DNA from: G963422445 sp963422445
GTDB lineage: Bacteria > Pseudomonadota > Alphaproteobacteria > Thalassobaculales > Thalassobaculaceae
Reading direction: 5' to 3'
Assembly: GCA_963422445.2 (NCBI GenBank)
Contig: OY729512.2
Location: forward strand, 1,674,001-1,738,000
Length of the DNA stretch: 64,000 nt
Positions 19,479 to 27,078 of this stretch are shown one piece after another. Each line of letters opens with the position of its first letter. Position 1 is the stretch's first letter. Made by a program: the position numbers and the translations under genes. The notes beneath the pieces were generated by a model. The model saw only the letters and a list, made by a program, of their open reading frames with translations, was not told where the DNA came from and searched no databases.

Positions 19479-19895
19479 TCAGGATCGGTTCAGAGTTTCG
19501 AGATACAGACCCTGCAACACAATATCGGTATTGCTGACGATACCGAGCACCTCGCCGTCTTCGATCACCGGCGCAACCGCGATGCCGAATCTTTCGAACA
19601 GCCTGACTGTGTGACGGATGTTCATGTTCGGTCCCACCGATACGACAGGCTTCGACATGATTTCGTAGACATTGATGCGTTCCGCCGAACGATCACGGGC
19701 GATGACCTTTCGGGTAATATCAGAGAGTACGACGATGCCGTATTCGTCGTGTTCATCGTGGCGGTTGACGATGATGCAACGGGCATTGGCGGCGCGGAGG
19801 CGCAGAAAGGTGTCCTGCACTGTTTCAAGATCACTGGCGCGAATATAGCGGTCGTTCATCACGTCCCGCACACGCACGGTCTTTGGTTCGCTCAT
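19479..19895 (-). CDS. Two-CBS-domain protein
   Basis: A 138-residue protein consisting of two CBS motifs: VRVRDVMNDRYIRASDLETV with ANARCIIVNRHDEHDEYGIV and VLSDITRKVIA, then INVYEIMSKPVVSVGPNMNI with FGIAVAPVIEDGEVLGIVSN. Such pairs usually bind adenine nucleotides and regulate a partner. It is the last gene of the operon and its start overlaps the stop of the PII-like gene by four bases, so the two are probably translated together. It may sense energy status for the membrane proteins encoded upstream; that is inference. Confidence 0.88.
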   Translation of the reverse strand: MSEPKTVRVRDVMNDRYIRASDLETVQDTFLRLRAANARCIIVNRHDEHDEYGIVVLSDITRKVIARDRSAERINVYEIMSKPVVSVGPNMNIRHTVRLFERFGIAVAPVIEDGEVLGIVSNTDIVLQGLYLETLNRS

Positions 19896-20242
19896 ATCTC
19901 TTTCTCCACCACTTCAGCAAGTTGCCGGATCTGATGGGATACGCCAACGACATCCTCGACATCGACCTGAATGGCGATGCCACGTCCCGGATAGGCCTCG
20001 AAGCCGCCGGCTTCGCAAATCTCCTCGAGAATGCGGCGGCTCAGATGCTCCTCCACGATCAACAGGAGGACATCCCTGCGCGCCTCCAGATCGAGGCCAA
20101 GAAAGGATTTTTTCGGTTCGACGCCCTCGCCCCGGGCGCTTGGCAACAGTGTCACTCCATGCGCCCCTGACCGGCGTGCCGCCTGTATCACGACATCAGT
20201 GTAACGGTCATCGACGAAAGCTAGGATCATCTTGAAGTGCAT
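19892..20242 (-). CDS. PII-like signalling protein
   Basis: A 116-residue protein, MHFKMILAFVDDRYTDVVIQ followed by AARRSGAHGVTLLPSARGEG. The alternating strand/helix pattern and the VLLLIVEEHLSRRILEEIC segment fit the ferredoxin-like PII fold. A T-loop-like segment (EGVEPKKSFLGLDLEARRD) lies where GlnB has its flexible loop but lacks the uridylylated Tyr. It ends with an acidic helical tail. Genes of this type often sit beside transporters they regulate; here the neighbours are two DUF1538 membrane proteins. Confidence 0.75.
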   Translation of the reverse strand: MHFKMILAFVDDRYTDVVIQAARRSGAHGVTLLPSARGEGVEPKKSFLGLDLEARRDVLLLIVEEHLSRRILEEICEAGGFEAYPGRGIAIQVDVEDVVGVSHQIRQLAEVVEKEI

Positions 20243-20273
20243 GTCATCTTCTCCACGAAGTTCAGATGGTTCG

Positions 20274-21050
20274 TCATGCCGCCCCGCGCCGCTGCCTGAT
20301 GCGCCTGTACAGGGCCGAGAACTGGGCGTAACCCATGACGGTCATGACAGGAAACAGACTGGCAAACGCAATCAGGCCGAAACCTTCCAGGAGCGGATTG
20401 CGTCCAGGCACGGTTTCGGCGAGCCCCAGTCCAAGGGCGGCGACCAGGGGTACCGTAACGGTCGAGGTGGTGACGCCGCCGGAATCATAAGCCAATGGCA
20501 CAATATGCCTCGGCGCGAAGCAGGTCTGGATCACCACCAAACAATATCCCACGATGATGAGAACATGGATCGGCATTCCTGTGACAATACGCACCGCACC
20601 GACCGCGATGCCGATGGCAACTCCGAGGGCGACGGCGATGCGCAATCCCCAGACGCCGACGGAGCCGCCCGAAACCACATTGGCCTTGAGCGCTACGGCA
20701 ATCAGCGCGGGCTCCGCAATGGTAGTGCTGAGACCGATCGCGAAGGCAAACAGATAGACCCATCCGTAATCGAGCCAGTCGACCTGCCCGATGCCAGAGG
20801 GATCGATAAAGGACATTGCCGTGAGTTGCTGCGCCATGCTTCGTCCGATCGGGAAGATTGCCTGTTCCAGGCCGACAAGAAACAACGTCATACCCAGCAG
20901 CACGCAGACGAGACCGGTGGCAAGCCGTCGCGGGTTGGCCAGGCGGCGGCGCAGCACAAGAATCTGAAAGACCACGACGACGATGACGATCGGCGCAAGA
21001 TCGCGCAGGGTCGCGGCGAGCGACGCGGCCAAGGACGCGAGAAATTCCAT
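20274..21050 (-). CDS. DUF1538 membrane protein, second of pair
   Basis: About 258 residues with six or more hydrophobic segments, for example LAPIVIVVVVFQILVLRRR, LVCVLLGMTLFLVGLEQAIF and IHVLIIVGYCLVVIQTCF. Conserved-looking features shared with its upstream paralogue are FAIGLSTTIAEPALIAVALK, AYDSGGVTTSTVTVPLVAAL and GRNPLLEGFGLIAFASLFPV. The start overlaps the upstream stop (TAATG). The two paralogues probably act together as one membrane unit. No transport substrate can be deduced. Confidence 0.82.
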   Translation of the reverse strand: MEFLASLAASLAATLRDLAPIVIVVVVFQILVLRRRLANPRRLATGLVCVLLGMTLFLVGLEQAIFPIGRSMAQQLTAMSFIDPSGIGQVDWLDYGWVYLFAFAIGLSTTIAEPALIAVALKANVVSGGSVGVWGLRIAVALGVAIGIAVGAVRIVTGMPIHVLIIVGYCLVVIQTCFAPRHIVPLAYDSGGVTTSTVTVPLVAALGLGLAETVPGRNPLLEGFGLIAFASLFPVMTVMGYAQFSALYRRIRQRRGAA

Positions 21051-21787
21051 TACCAAAATACCATGCCGTAGATCATCACAAAGATCATCGGGGTCAGGGA
21101 CGCAAAAGCGACCAGACCGAACCCGTCGACAAGCGGATTCCGGCCGCGGATCGACGACGCCAAGCCGACGCCCAGGGCAGTCACCATCGGAACGGTAATG
21201 GTCGAAGTGGTGACGCCACCCGAATCGTACGCGATCCCGATGATTTCGCGCGGGGCGACCGCGGTCAACCCGACGACGATGATATAGCCGCTGGCGATCA
21301 TCCAGTGAATCGGCCAGCCCAGAAGGATCCGGACCACGCCGATCACGATCGCAAATCCGACCGACACGGCTACTGTCAGGCGAAGGCCGAGGGCTATCTC
21401 CGCGGCGGCCTCCGGTCTGTTCGCAACAACGCCAGCCCGGATCGCCACGCGCGCGGCCTCCTCGGTGACCACGATCAGCGCCGGTTCGGCGACGGTCGTG
21501 CCGAAACCGAGAGCGAAGGCGAAAGCCAGCAGTGCCAAAAGACTGCCTTTTTCGAGGAAAGCGGCAGCCATTGTCTCGCCGATCGGAAACAGGGCCATTT
21601 CCAGGCCGGCCACGAACAGGGTTAGGCCGGCTACCACGCACAACATGCCGGCGAGCAGGGCGGCGAAATCCTGCGGCGCCTGTTGCAGGACGACGATCTG
21701 GAAAAACGCAATGACCGCGACAATGGGAAGCAGGTCACGGCTGCTTGACAGCATGGCGCGGGCGAGGCTGTTCAACGATCCGGTCAT
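21050..21787 (-). CDS. DUF1538 membrane protein, first of pair
   Basis: About 245 residues from the ATG at 21787 (MTGSLNSLARAMLSSSRDLL); an earlier ATG at 21832 would place part of a strong hairpin in the coding region and is less likely. Hydrophobic segments include LLPIVAVIAFFQIVVLQ and MLCVVAGLTLFVAGLEMALF. Motifs shared with the paralogue are FALGFGTTVAEPALIVVTEE, AYDSGGVTTSTITVPMVTAL and GRNPLVDGFGLVAFASLTPM. It is the promoter-proximal gene of the four-gene operon. Confidence 0.82.
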   Translation of the reverse strand: MTGSLNSLARAMLSSSRDLLPIVAVIAFFQIVVLQQAPQDFAALLAGMLCVVAGLTLFVAGLEMALFPIGETMAAAFLEKGSLLALLAFAFALGFGTTVAEPALIVVTEEAARVAIRAGVVANRPEAAAEIALGLRLTVAVSVGFAIVIGVVRILLGWPIHWMIASGYIIVVGLTAVAPREIIGIAYDSGGVTTSTITVPMVTALGVGLASSIRGRNPLVDGFGLVAFASLTPMIFVMIYGMVFW

Positions 21788-21802
21788 GCCGTGTTGGGCT
21801 CC

Positions 21803-21839
21803 GCGCCGTTTGCGAGCGGCTGCCGCCCGCAAACGGCGC
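21803..21839 (-). promoter_or_regulatory. Strong hairpin in the leader of the DUF1538 operon
   Basis: GCGCCGTTTGCG pairs with CGCAAACGGCGC across an inner GCGG/CCGC stem and a three-base loop, with single unpaired bases at the junctions. It lies 16 nt upstream of the proposed start codon at 21787. There is no T-run on either side, so it is more likely an mRNA leader structure or protein-binding palindrome than an intrinsic terminator. Confidence 0.6.
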
Positions 21840-22185
21840 GGCCGAAGGCGGCGGATGGAATCTGATGATCGTCAGGCATGTCCGGTGAGAGAGAAGGCTG
21901 CACGGCGTTCGATGGTTCAAAAGTTCGGACGCCGGGCCATTCACCCGCAGCAAAATCCACCGCGATACCGGCACCTAGCGATCATACATCGGGTCTGGTC
22001 TCGATGCCATCCGAAACGGACGTTTATGGGGGAGACATGCCCATACCGATCAATGAGTAGGCGATTTCAGTCCAACGTCGGACGCAGAATTGGCTGATCG
22101 GTCGACATCCCGGACGGCAAGGTACAGGTCTGCCGAAAAGGCGCCAATCGGCGGCGGGATCCGCGGTGCCGCGGTCAAGTGGATT

Positions 22186-22640
22186 TCAGCGCACCATCGC
22201 TGTCGACAACCGAGTGAACGCAGTCGTGAAGTCGTTAAAGGAAAACCCGACCGTGAACGGCTTGCTGCCGGCGGACATCATCTACAAATTAGAGCGTGGC
22301 CGCTGGCCAGGTTTTCCACGGTCTTGCGCTCCAGTTTGCAACGCATCACGCAACCGTTCCGGATACAGATTATAGAACGGCGCCCGGACGGAGGCGTGGC
22401 AGAATCGATCCGTATTTGCGCACCGGCCTCAAGAAGCAGCCCGTTCGGAAGCGTAAACACCGCGAAGACTCGGCCAGCGGCGTCGGCGACCCAACTGGAC
22501 CTCTGCCAGTTTGTCGTCTGGTCGGTTTTCTCGTCGCATCACAACAGCATCTGTTCGAGCGTGCAGTTGCAGACTGTCCGGTCGCTGGCCCGTCTAATTG
22601 TCCTGTGCGATTGATGTTGAGATCTTGTCGGCGTGCGCTG
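22186..22640 (-). pseudogene. IalB-like (invasion-associated locus B) protein remnant
   Basis: On the minus strand one frame reads VFAVFTLPNGLLLEAGAQIR then IICIRNGCVMRCKLERKTVE. A frameshift follows, and another frame continues MSAGSKPFTVGFSFNDFTTA to a stop at 22186. The layout (hydrophobic LP-G-L-L--G---RID, then a C-----GCV pair, then a closing beta segment) is that of IalB-family periplasmic proteins. Upstream, a CTLEQMLL-stop fragment fits the earlier part of the family. The gene has at least two frame lesions. Confidence 0.4.
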
Positions 22641-22649
22641 ACTCCAGAT

Positions 22650-23020
22650 ACGGCCAGAGTGGTGTTGCCGGATTCTTCGCTTCCGGTATGACGAAAAAGA
22701 GCGACTTTCTATCGACTTAAAGCGAGAAACAACAGGGATGGCGGCGGCTTGGACGGTCTTCGCCGTTCTGGGGCTGCTCAGCGTGCTGGGCGCGCCGGGT
22801 GGTGGATTATTGGGTCCGTAGGGTGTCATCGGCTACACCGGCGTTCTCAGTCTGCCGGTCTGGATCGTCCACGCCGTTTGCCGGTTGCGGCGAAAGTAGC
22901 GCCCGCCCCAGCGCCGTCACGGTCTCCGTACAGCTTCGCCCGGCGGATTTGCGCCGACCGTGGAACACCCGGGCACCCGTGCGTCACCGGTCCGAGCCCG
23001 AACTCCCAGCGGACGAACGG
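22650..23020. other. Decayed sequence, no gene recognised
   Basis: Several overlapping frames are open but none resembles a protein; composition and broken reading suggest old coding DNA. Confidence 0.4.
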
Positions 23021-23029
23021 GTCTTTTCT

Positions 23030-23248
23030 TTAGGGCACTTCTTCGAATTCGCTACGAGGCAACCTCGATTGCCGGATTATCGACCTCAGCGTGCCGGTCC
23101 GCAGTTCTCCGTGATCGGGCACTGGAACCATCACCGTCCCGCCCGCATCCTGCTTCTGCATTACGATGTGGCTGCCGTGCTTGCGCACTCGTGTAAAGCC
23201 GTGAGCGCCAAGGTGCGATACACCTCCCGGTCGGAAAGAACCCTCAGC
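23030..23248 (-). pseudogene. HicA-type toxin remnant
   Basis: The minus strand reads HGFTRVRKHGSHIVMQKQDA followed by GGTVMVPVPDHGELRTGTLR and SIIRQSRLPRSEFEEVP, then stop at 23030. The RVRKHGSH and VPDHGELRTGTLRSIIRQ motifs are those of HicA mRNA-interferase toxins, including the active-site His in GSH. The upstream part, LRVLSDREVYRTLA, is one frame away, so a base has been lost near 23205. An IS5-type remnant sits directly at the 5' end and no HicB antitoxin is visible. Confidence 0.6.
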
Positions 23249-23252
23249 CTAG

Positions 23253-23937
23253 ACAGTGTCGTCACGAGCGATATTCATCTATCCTGTCTGTCGAACGATT
23301 GCTCCTGGAGGCGACTCATGGGATTGGCTCATCGGCGTCACGACATCTCGGCCAGGGTCTGGCTGTTGCTGGACCTCATCTGCCTGGCCGGGCGGGAAGT
23401 TGGGGTGGGGTGGCGCAGGATAATCGACGGTTCATTAATGCGATCTTCTGGATTCTGCGCACCGGCGCTCCCTGGCGTGATGTGCCGCCAGACTATGGAG
23501 ACTGGAAAAATACCCATCGTCGGTTCTGTCGCTGGCGGGACAAGGGGCTCTGGGGGGCGTTGCTGGAGCCTCTGGTGGATGAGCCGAACGATGAGTGGCT
23601 GATGACGGCAGCAGATTGCAGTCAAGCGGTCGAGCTGATTGAAGGGATAGATGCCGAGTCCTTGTTGGCGGACAAGGCCTATGACACGAATGCCATCCTG
23701 TCTTGTTGTGAGGAGCATGAAGTCATTCCAGTGGTTCCGCCGAAGCGGAACCGCAAGCACCCCCGAGCGTATGATGTCCATCTCTACCGGCACCGGCATT
23801 TGGTGGAGAACGCCTTTCTGTGGCTCAAGCGCTGGCGTGGGAGTGCCACGCGATACGCCAAGAATGCCGCATCGTTCCTTGCCGCGGTGCAGATCCGGTG
23901 TCTGGCGCTCCGGGCTGGTGTTTCGTGACGACACTAT
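23253..23937 (+). mobile_element. IS5-family element with internal deletion
   Basis: Ends ACAGTGTCGTCACGA (23253) and TCGTGACGACACTAT (ending 23937) are inverted repeats flanked by CTAG on both sides (23249-23252 and 23938-23941). The interior is about 685 bp, shorter than a normal IS5-family element because part of the transposase has been lost. Confidence 0.75.
23319..23928 (+). pseudogene. IS5-family transposase, frameshifted and internally deleted
   Basis: N-terminal sequence MGLAHRRHDISARVWLLLD shifts frame to PGRAGSWGGVAQDNRRFINA and IFWILRTGAPWRDVPPDYGD, typical of IS5. After DEPNDEWLM the sequence jumps to TAADCSQAVELIEGIDAESL and LADKAYDTNAI, so the segment with the first catalytic Asp (about 55 residues) is missing. 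It ends HLVENAFLWLKRWRGSATRY. It is not functional. Confidence 0.75.
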
Positions 23938-23941
23938 CTAG

Positions 23942-24045
23942 CGCAGTGAGGGCAAACCGGGCAGTCGCCCCAGCGGACCTGCTCCAAAGTGCGCGATGCA
24001 CGAGCCCTGGTCAGGGAACTGCCGGAAGATGCTGATAAGATCCAT
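23942..24045 (-). pseudogene. IS1595-family transposase, N-terminal fragment
   Basis: From an ATG at 24045 the minus strand reads MDLISIFRQFPDQGSCIAH and, after one inserted base, LEQVRWGDCPVCPHC, the start of an IS1595 transposase with the first zinc-ribbon CPxC. It is cut off at the IS5-type element. No further part of it is nearby. Confidence 0.6.
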
Positions 24046-24218
24046 AAACCGTCCGCCAGCTGATTGGTGTTATTAGCTTACTTGCTGGAAATCCGGTTGT
24101 CAAGTCCCCATCTGGGCATTGCGATGACAAAATAACAAAATCACCGAAAATGTAGAGCCATGTTCGCGAGGCGAAAATTATTTTTACTCTAAATCAATGT
24201 GTTATGATCACCCTCACC

Positions 24219-24611
24219 CTACAAAATGCCAACTTGGGTTGAGGATGCATCCGACATCGCTTTCTGAGGCGATGTGCCCCTTCCCTGCAGCAGGACGGCG
24301 ATCCCGGCCCGGCCCCACATCGGGTCGTCGCAGCGCAGGGCGCGGACGGCTTCGACCCGGTTGAGGACTCTGGTTTGAACGCACGCGCGGCGGGGCCTTC
24401 GGGATCGAAACTCAGGGCGCTTGTGCCAACGATAGAAGGTGGCGCGTTTGCCTCGGGGCGGCGAAAGAATGAAGTCTGTATCTGCCAGCCGAACCGGGAT
24501 GTCTCCGCGAAATGTGGATGCTGCGGCCTGTTCGCGCATCCGTGCCAAATTGCGGCAAACTTTCAGATCAACGATACCGATGCCGGTACGAATGTGGCGA
24601 CGCGCCGTCAT
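24219..24611 (-). pseudogene. Probable IS481-like transposase fragment
   Basis: The frame contains RATFYRWHKR and, after an apparent deletion, RVLNRVEAVRALRCDDPMWG then RAGIAVLLQGRG. This order (ATFYRW helix-turn-helix, then a VxALR-xxP-WGxxxIxVLLxxxG segment) is that of IS481-like transposase N-termini. The catalytic core is absent. The assignment rests on short motifs. Confidence 0.4.
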
Positions 24612-24872
24612 GCACGACAGCGGTCAAACACCCGCCCGCCGAGTCTGGCCTCGTCCTATGGCCTTGCAAGGAAATTCGATCTCCTGCCTCAGATACCCGT
24701 CGCCGGCAGCAATCGCCCCGGTGTCTCCAACTGACGGGCCGTGCCATTGTCGGACGGATGCCGGATCCGGTCGAGGACAGTCGTTTTTTCAGGCCTGACG
24801 CAAGGTCTTTCGACCCCTCTGCGGGAATCTGGTATACAGAACCCGGCAGATTCCAGATCGGCAACTGAAACA
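24612..24872. other. Region upstream of glmM
   Basis: About 260 bp preceding glmM. It should hold the glmM promoter, but I cannot pick -35/-10 boxes with confidence, and no other gene is visible. Confidence 0.4.
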
Positions 24873-26219
24873 ATGGCCCGAAAACTCTTCAGCACCGATG
24901 GTGTACGCGGCACCGCGAACACCGCACCGATGACCGCCACGACTGCGCTCCGGATCGCAATGGCTGCGGGACATTGTTTTGCGCCAGATCACGGTCGGGC
25001 CTTAGCCGTAATCGGAAAGGACACAAGGTTATCAGGCTATATGCTGGAACCCGCGATGGTCGCTGGCTTTACCGCGATCGGAATGGATGTCGTCTTGATA
25101 GGGCCTATGCCGACACCGGGCGTTGCCATGCTGACCAGGTCCTTGCGCGCAGATCTCGGGGTGATGCTGTCGGCCTCGCATAACCCCTATCAGGATAACG
25201 GAATCAAACTGTTCGGACCGGATGGCTACAAGCTCTCCGACGATATCGAACTCCAGATCGAAGCGTTGATGGAGGACGACGAGAGCACGTTTTACACAAC
25301 GCCGGACAGACTGGGGCGGGCACGGCGTCTCGACGATGCCGGAGGGCGCTATATCGAGATAGCCAAGGGCACGTTTCCCAAAGGTCTCCGGCTTGACGAC
25401 CTGCGACTGGTTGTCGATTGCGCTAACGGTGCTGCCTACAATCTCACGCCCAAGATTCTGTTCGAACTCGGTGCCGAGGTAATTCCCGTGGCCGTCGAGC
25501 CCGACGGCTTCAATATCAACCGGACCTGTGGCGCGACCGCGCCGGACGTCATGCGCGCGGCGGTCGTCGCGCATGGCGCCGATGCCGGCCTTGCCCTCGA
25601 CGGTGATGCCGACCGGCTGATCCTGGCCGATGAAACCGGCCGGATTGTCGATGGAGATCAGATCCTTGGTCTCATTGCCGCTGCGTGGCGGGCCGACGGA
25701 CGCCTGACAGGCAATGGCGTGGTCGGCACCGTGATGTCGAATCTTGGCCTTGAGCGTTATCTTGATGGTCTCGGCCTGACACTTGAGCGCACAGCCGTCG
25801 GTGACCGCTATGTCGTCGAGCACATGCGCGCCCGGTCGTACAATCTCGGCGGGGAACAATCCGGCCATATCATCATGAGCGACCATATGACGACCGGTGA
25901 TGGAACGATAGCCGCGCTGCAGGTTCTGTCTGTGCTGTTACAGCAGGGCCGAACCATGAGCGAGATTACCCGGGTCTTCGAGCCAACACCACAAGTGTTG
26001 CGTAATGTCCTCATTCATGGGCCGGCGCCGTTCGAGCAACCGGCAGTCAAGCAGGCAATCGATACAGCCGAGATGCGGCTGAACGGCGTGGGGCGTCTTC
26101 TGATCCGGAAATCCGGCACCGAGCCGGTTGTCCGGGTAATGGCTGAGAGTGAAGACGAGGCGCTGGTCAAAGAGATTGTCGCCATGGTTGCAGGGGAAAT
26201 TGAAAGGGCTGCGGGGTGA
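24873..26219 (+). CDS. glmM: Phosphoglucosamine mutase GlmM
   Basis: 448 residues. It converts glucosamine-6-phosphate to glucosamine-1-phosphate in the cytoplasm, on the way to UDP-GlcNAc for peptidoglycan and LPS. The N-terminus MARKLFSTDGVRGTANTAPM is typical. The active-site phosphoserine is in VMLSASHNPYQDNG (Ser about 102), the metal-binding loop is DGDADR (about 243-248), the sugar-binding loop is GGEQSGHI, and the phosphate loop is RKSGTEPVVRVMAE. The ATG at 24873 is the family start. The stop overlaps thiD. In related genomes glmM follows folP on the same strand; here it is inverted. Confidence 0.96.
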   Translation: MARKLFSTDGVRGTANTAPMTATTALRIAMAAGHCFAPDHGRALAVIGKDTRLSGYMLEPAMVAGFTAIGMDVVLIGPMPTPGVAMLTRSLRADLGVMLSASHNPYQDNGIKLFGPDGYKLSDDIELQIEALMEDDESTFYTTPDRLGRARRLDDAGGRYIEIAKGTFPKGLRLDDLRLVVDCANGAAYNLTPKILFELGAEVIPVAVEPDGFNINRTCGATAPDVMRAAVVAHGADAGLALDGDADRLILADETGRIVDGDQILGLIAAAWRADGRLTGNGVVGTVMSNLGLERYLDGLGLTLERTAVGDRYVVEHMRARSYNLGGEQSGHIIMSDHMTTGDGTIAALQVLSVLLQQGRTMSEITRVFEPTPQVLRNVLIHGPAPFEQPAVKQAIDTAEMRLNGVGRLLIRKSGTEPVVRVMAESEDEALVKEIVAMVAGEIERAAG

Positions 26220-27043
26220 CAACAGGACAGGATTTGACACCGGTTTGCGGCCGTGTACTGGTTTGCGCCGGATCGGATTCCGGAGGCGGTGCCGGCATTC
26301 AGGCCGACATCAAGACGATAACGGCGCTTGGCGGATTCGCGACGACGGCAATCACGGTCTTGACGGCCCAGAACACCGAAGGCGTGTTTGGCATTTACGA
26401 GGTGCCGCCGGATTTCTTGCAGCAACAGATGCGCGTTGTACTGGACGATATCGGAACCGACTGTATCAAGACCGGAATGCTGCACAGCGAAGCTGTTATC
26501 CAGGCGGTCGTCGAAATTATTGACGATTCGGCACCGGGTGTGCCGCTGATCGTTGATCCGGTCATGGTCGCAAAGGGCGGGCACCATCTGCTTGATCCCA
26601 GCGCTCTGGAAGCACTGAAAGCAGAGATGCTGCCGCGTGCCACTCTCATAACGCCAAATGTTCCAGAAGCAGAATTGTTGACCAGTCAGACGATCCAGTC
26701 CGTCAACGACATGCACCGGGCCGCCGATATCCTGCTTGCGCTCGGGCCGACCGCGGTATTATTGAAAGGTGGCCATCTTACAGGCTCGGAATTGACCGAC
26801 CTGCTAGTTACATCCGGCGGACCCCGAAGTTTCACTGGACAGCGGATCGATACCCGCCATACCCACGGGACCGGTTGCAGCCTTGCTTCGGCTGTTGCGG
26901 TCAGTATTGCCCAAGGCCTCGATATGGCAACAGCCGTCGGCCGCGGACGGGACTACGTGTTCCGGGCCATTGTCGCCGCGCCAGCGCTTGGACGCGGGCA
27001 TGGCCCACTCAATCACGGCCATACGGTGCGACCAGTCCCCTGA
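26216..27043 (+). CDS. thiD: Hydroxymethylpyrimidine kinase / phosphomethylpyrimidine kinase ThiD
   Basis: 275 residues from a GTG start that overlaps the glmM TGA (GTGA), so translation is probably coupled. ThiD phosphorylates HMP and HMP-P in thiamine biosynthesis. Motifs are AGSDSGGGAGIQADIKTITA at the N-terminus, DPVMVAKGG, TPNVPEAELL, LLKGGHL and the GTGCSLASA anion hole near the C-terminus (THGTGCSLASAVAVSIAQGL). An ISNCY-like element begins 36 nt after its stop. Confidence 0.94.
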   Translation: MTTGQDLTPVCGRVLVCAGSDSGGGAGIQADIKTITALGGFATTAITVLTAQNTEGVFGIYEVPPDFLQQQMRVVLDDIGTDCIKTGMLHSEAVIQAVVEIIDDSAPGVPLIVDPVMVAKGGHHLLDPSALEALKAEMLPRATLITPNVPEAELLTSQTIQSVNDMHRAADILLALGPTAVLLKGGHLTGSELTDLLVTSGGPRSFTGQRIDTRHTHGTGCSLASAVAVSIAQGLDMATAVGRGRDYVFRAIVAAPALGRGHGPLNHGHTVRPVP

Positions 27044-27078
27044 CTGAAACCAGATGCCGGCAGCAGAGGCATTCGAAC

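Noticed and set aside
24045..24218. AAGTCCCCATCTGGGCA at 24100 resembling the end sequence at 36170
   Set aside because: It may be an IS1634-like end, but no transposase is attached and one solitary repeat is not enough to call an element.
14926..24245. Shared TGCCAACYTGGRTTGAG motif at 14929 and 24228
   Set aside because: It may be an old IS terminal repeat, but there is no partner end or duplication to define an element.
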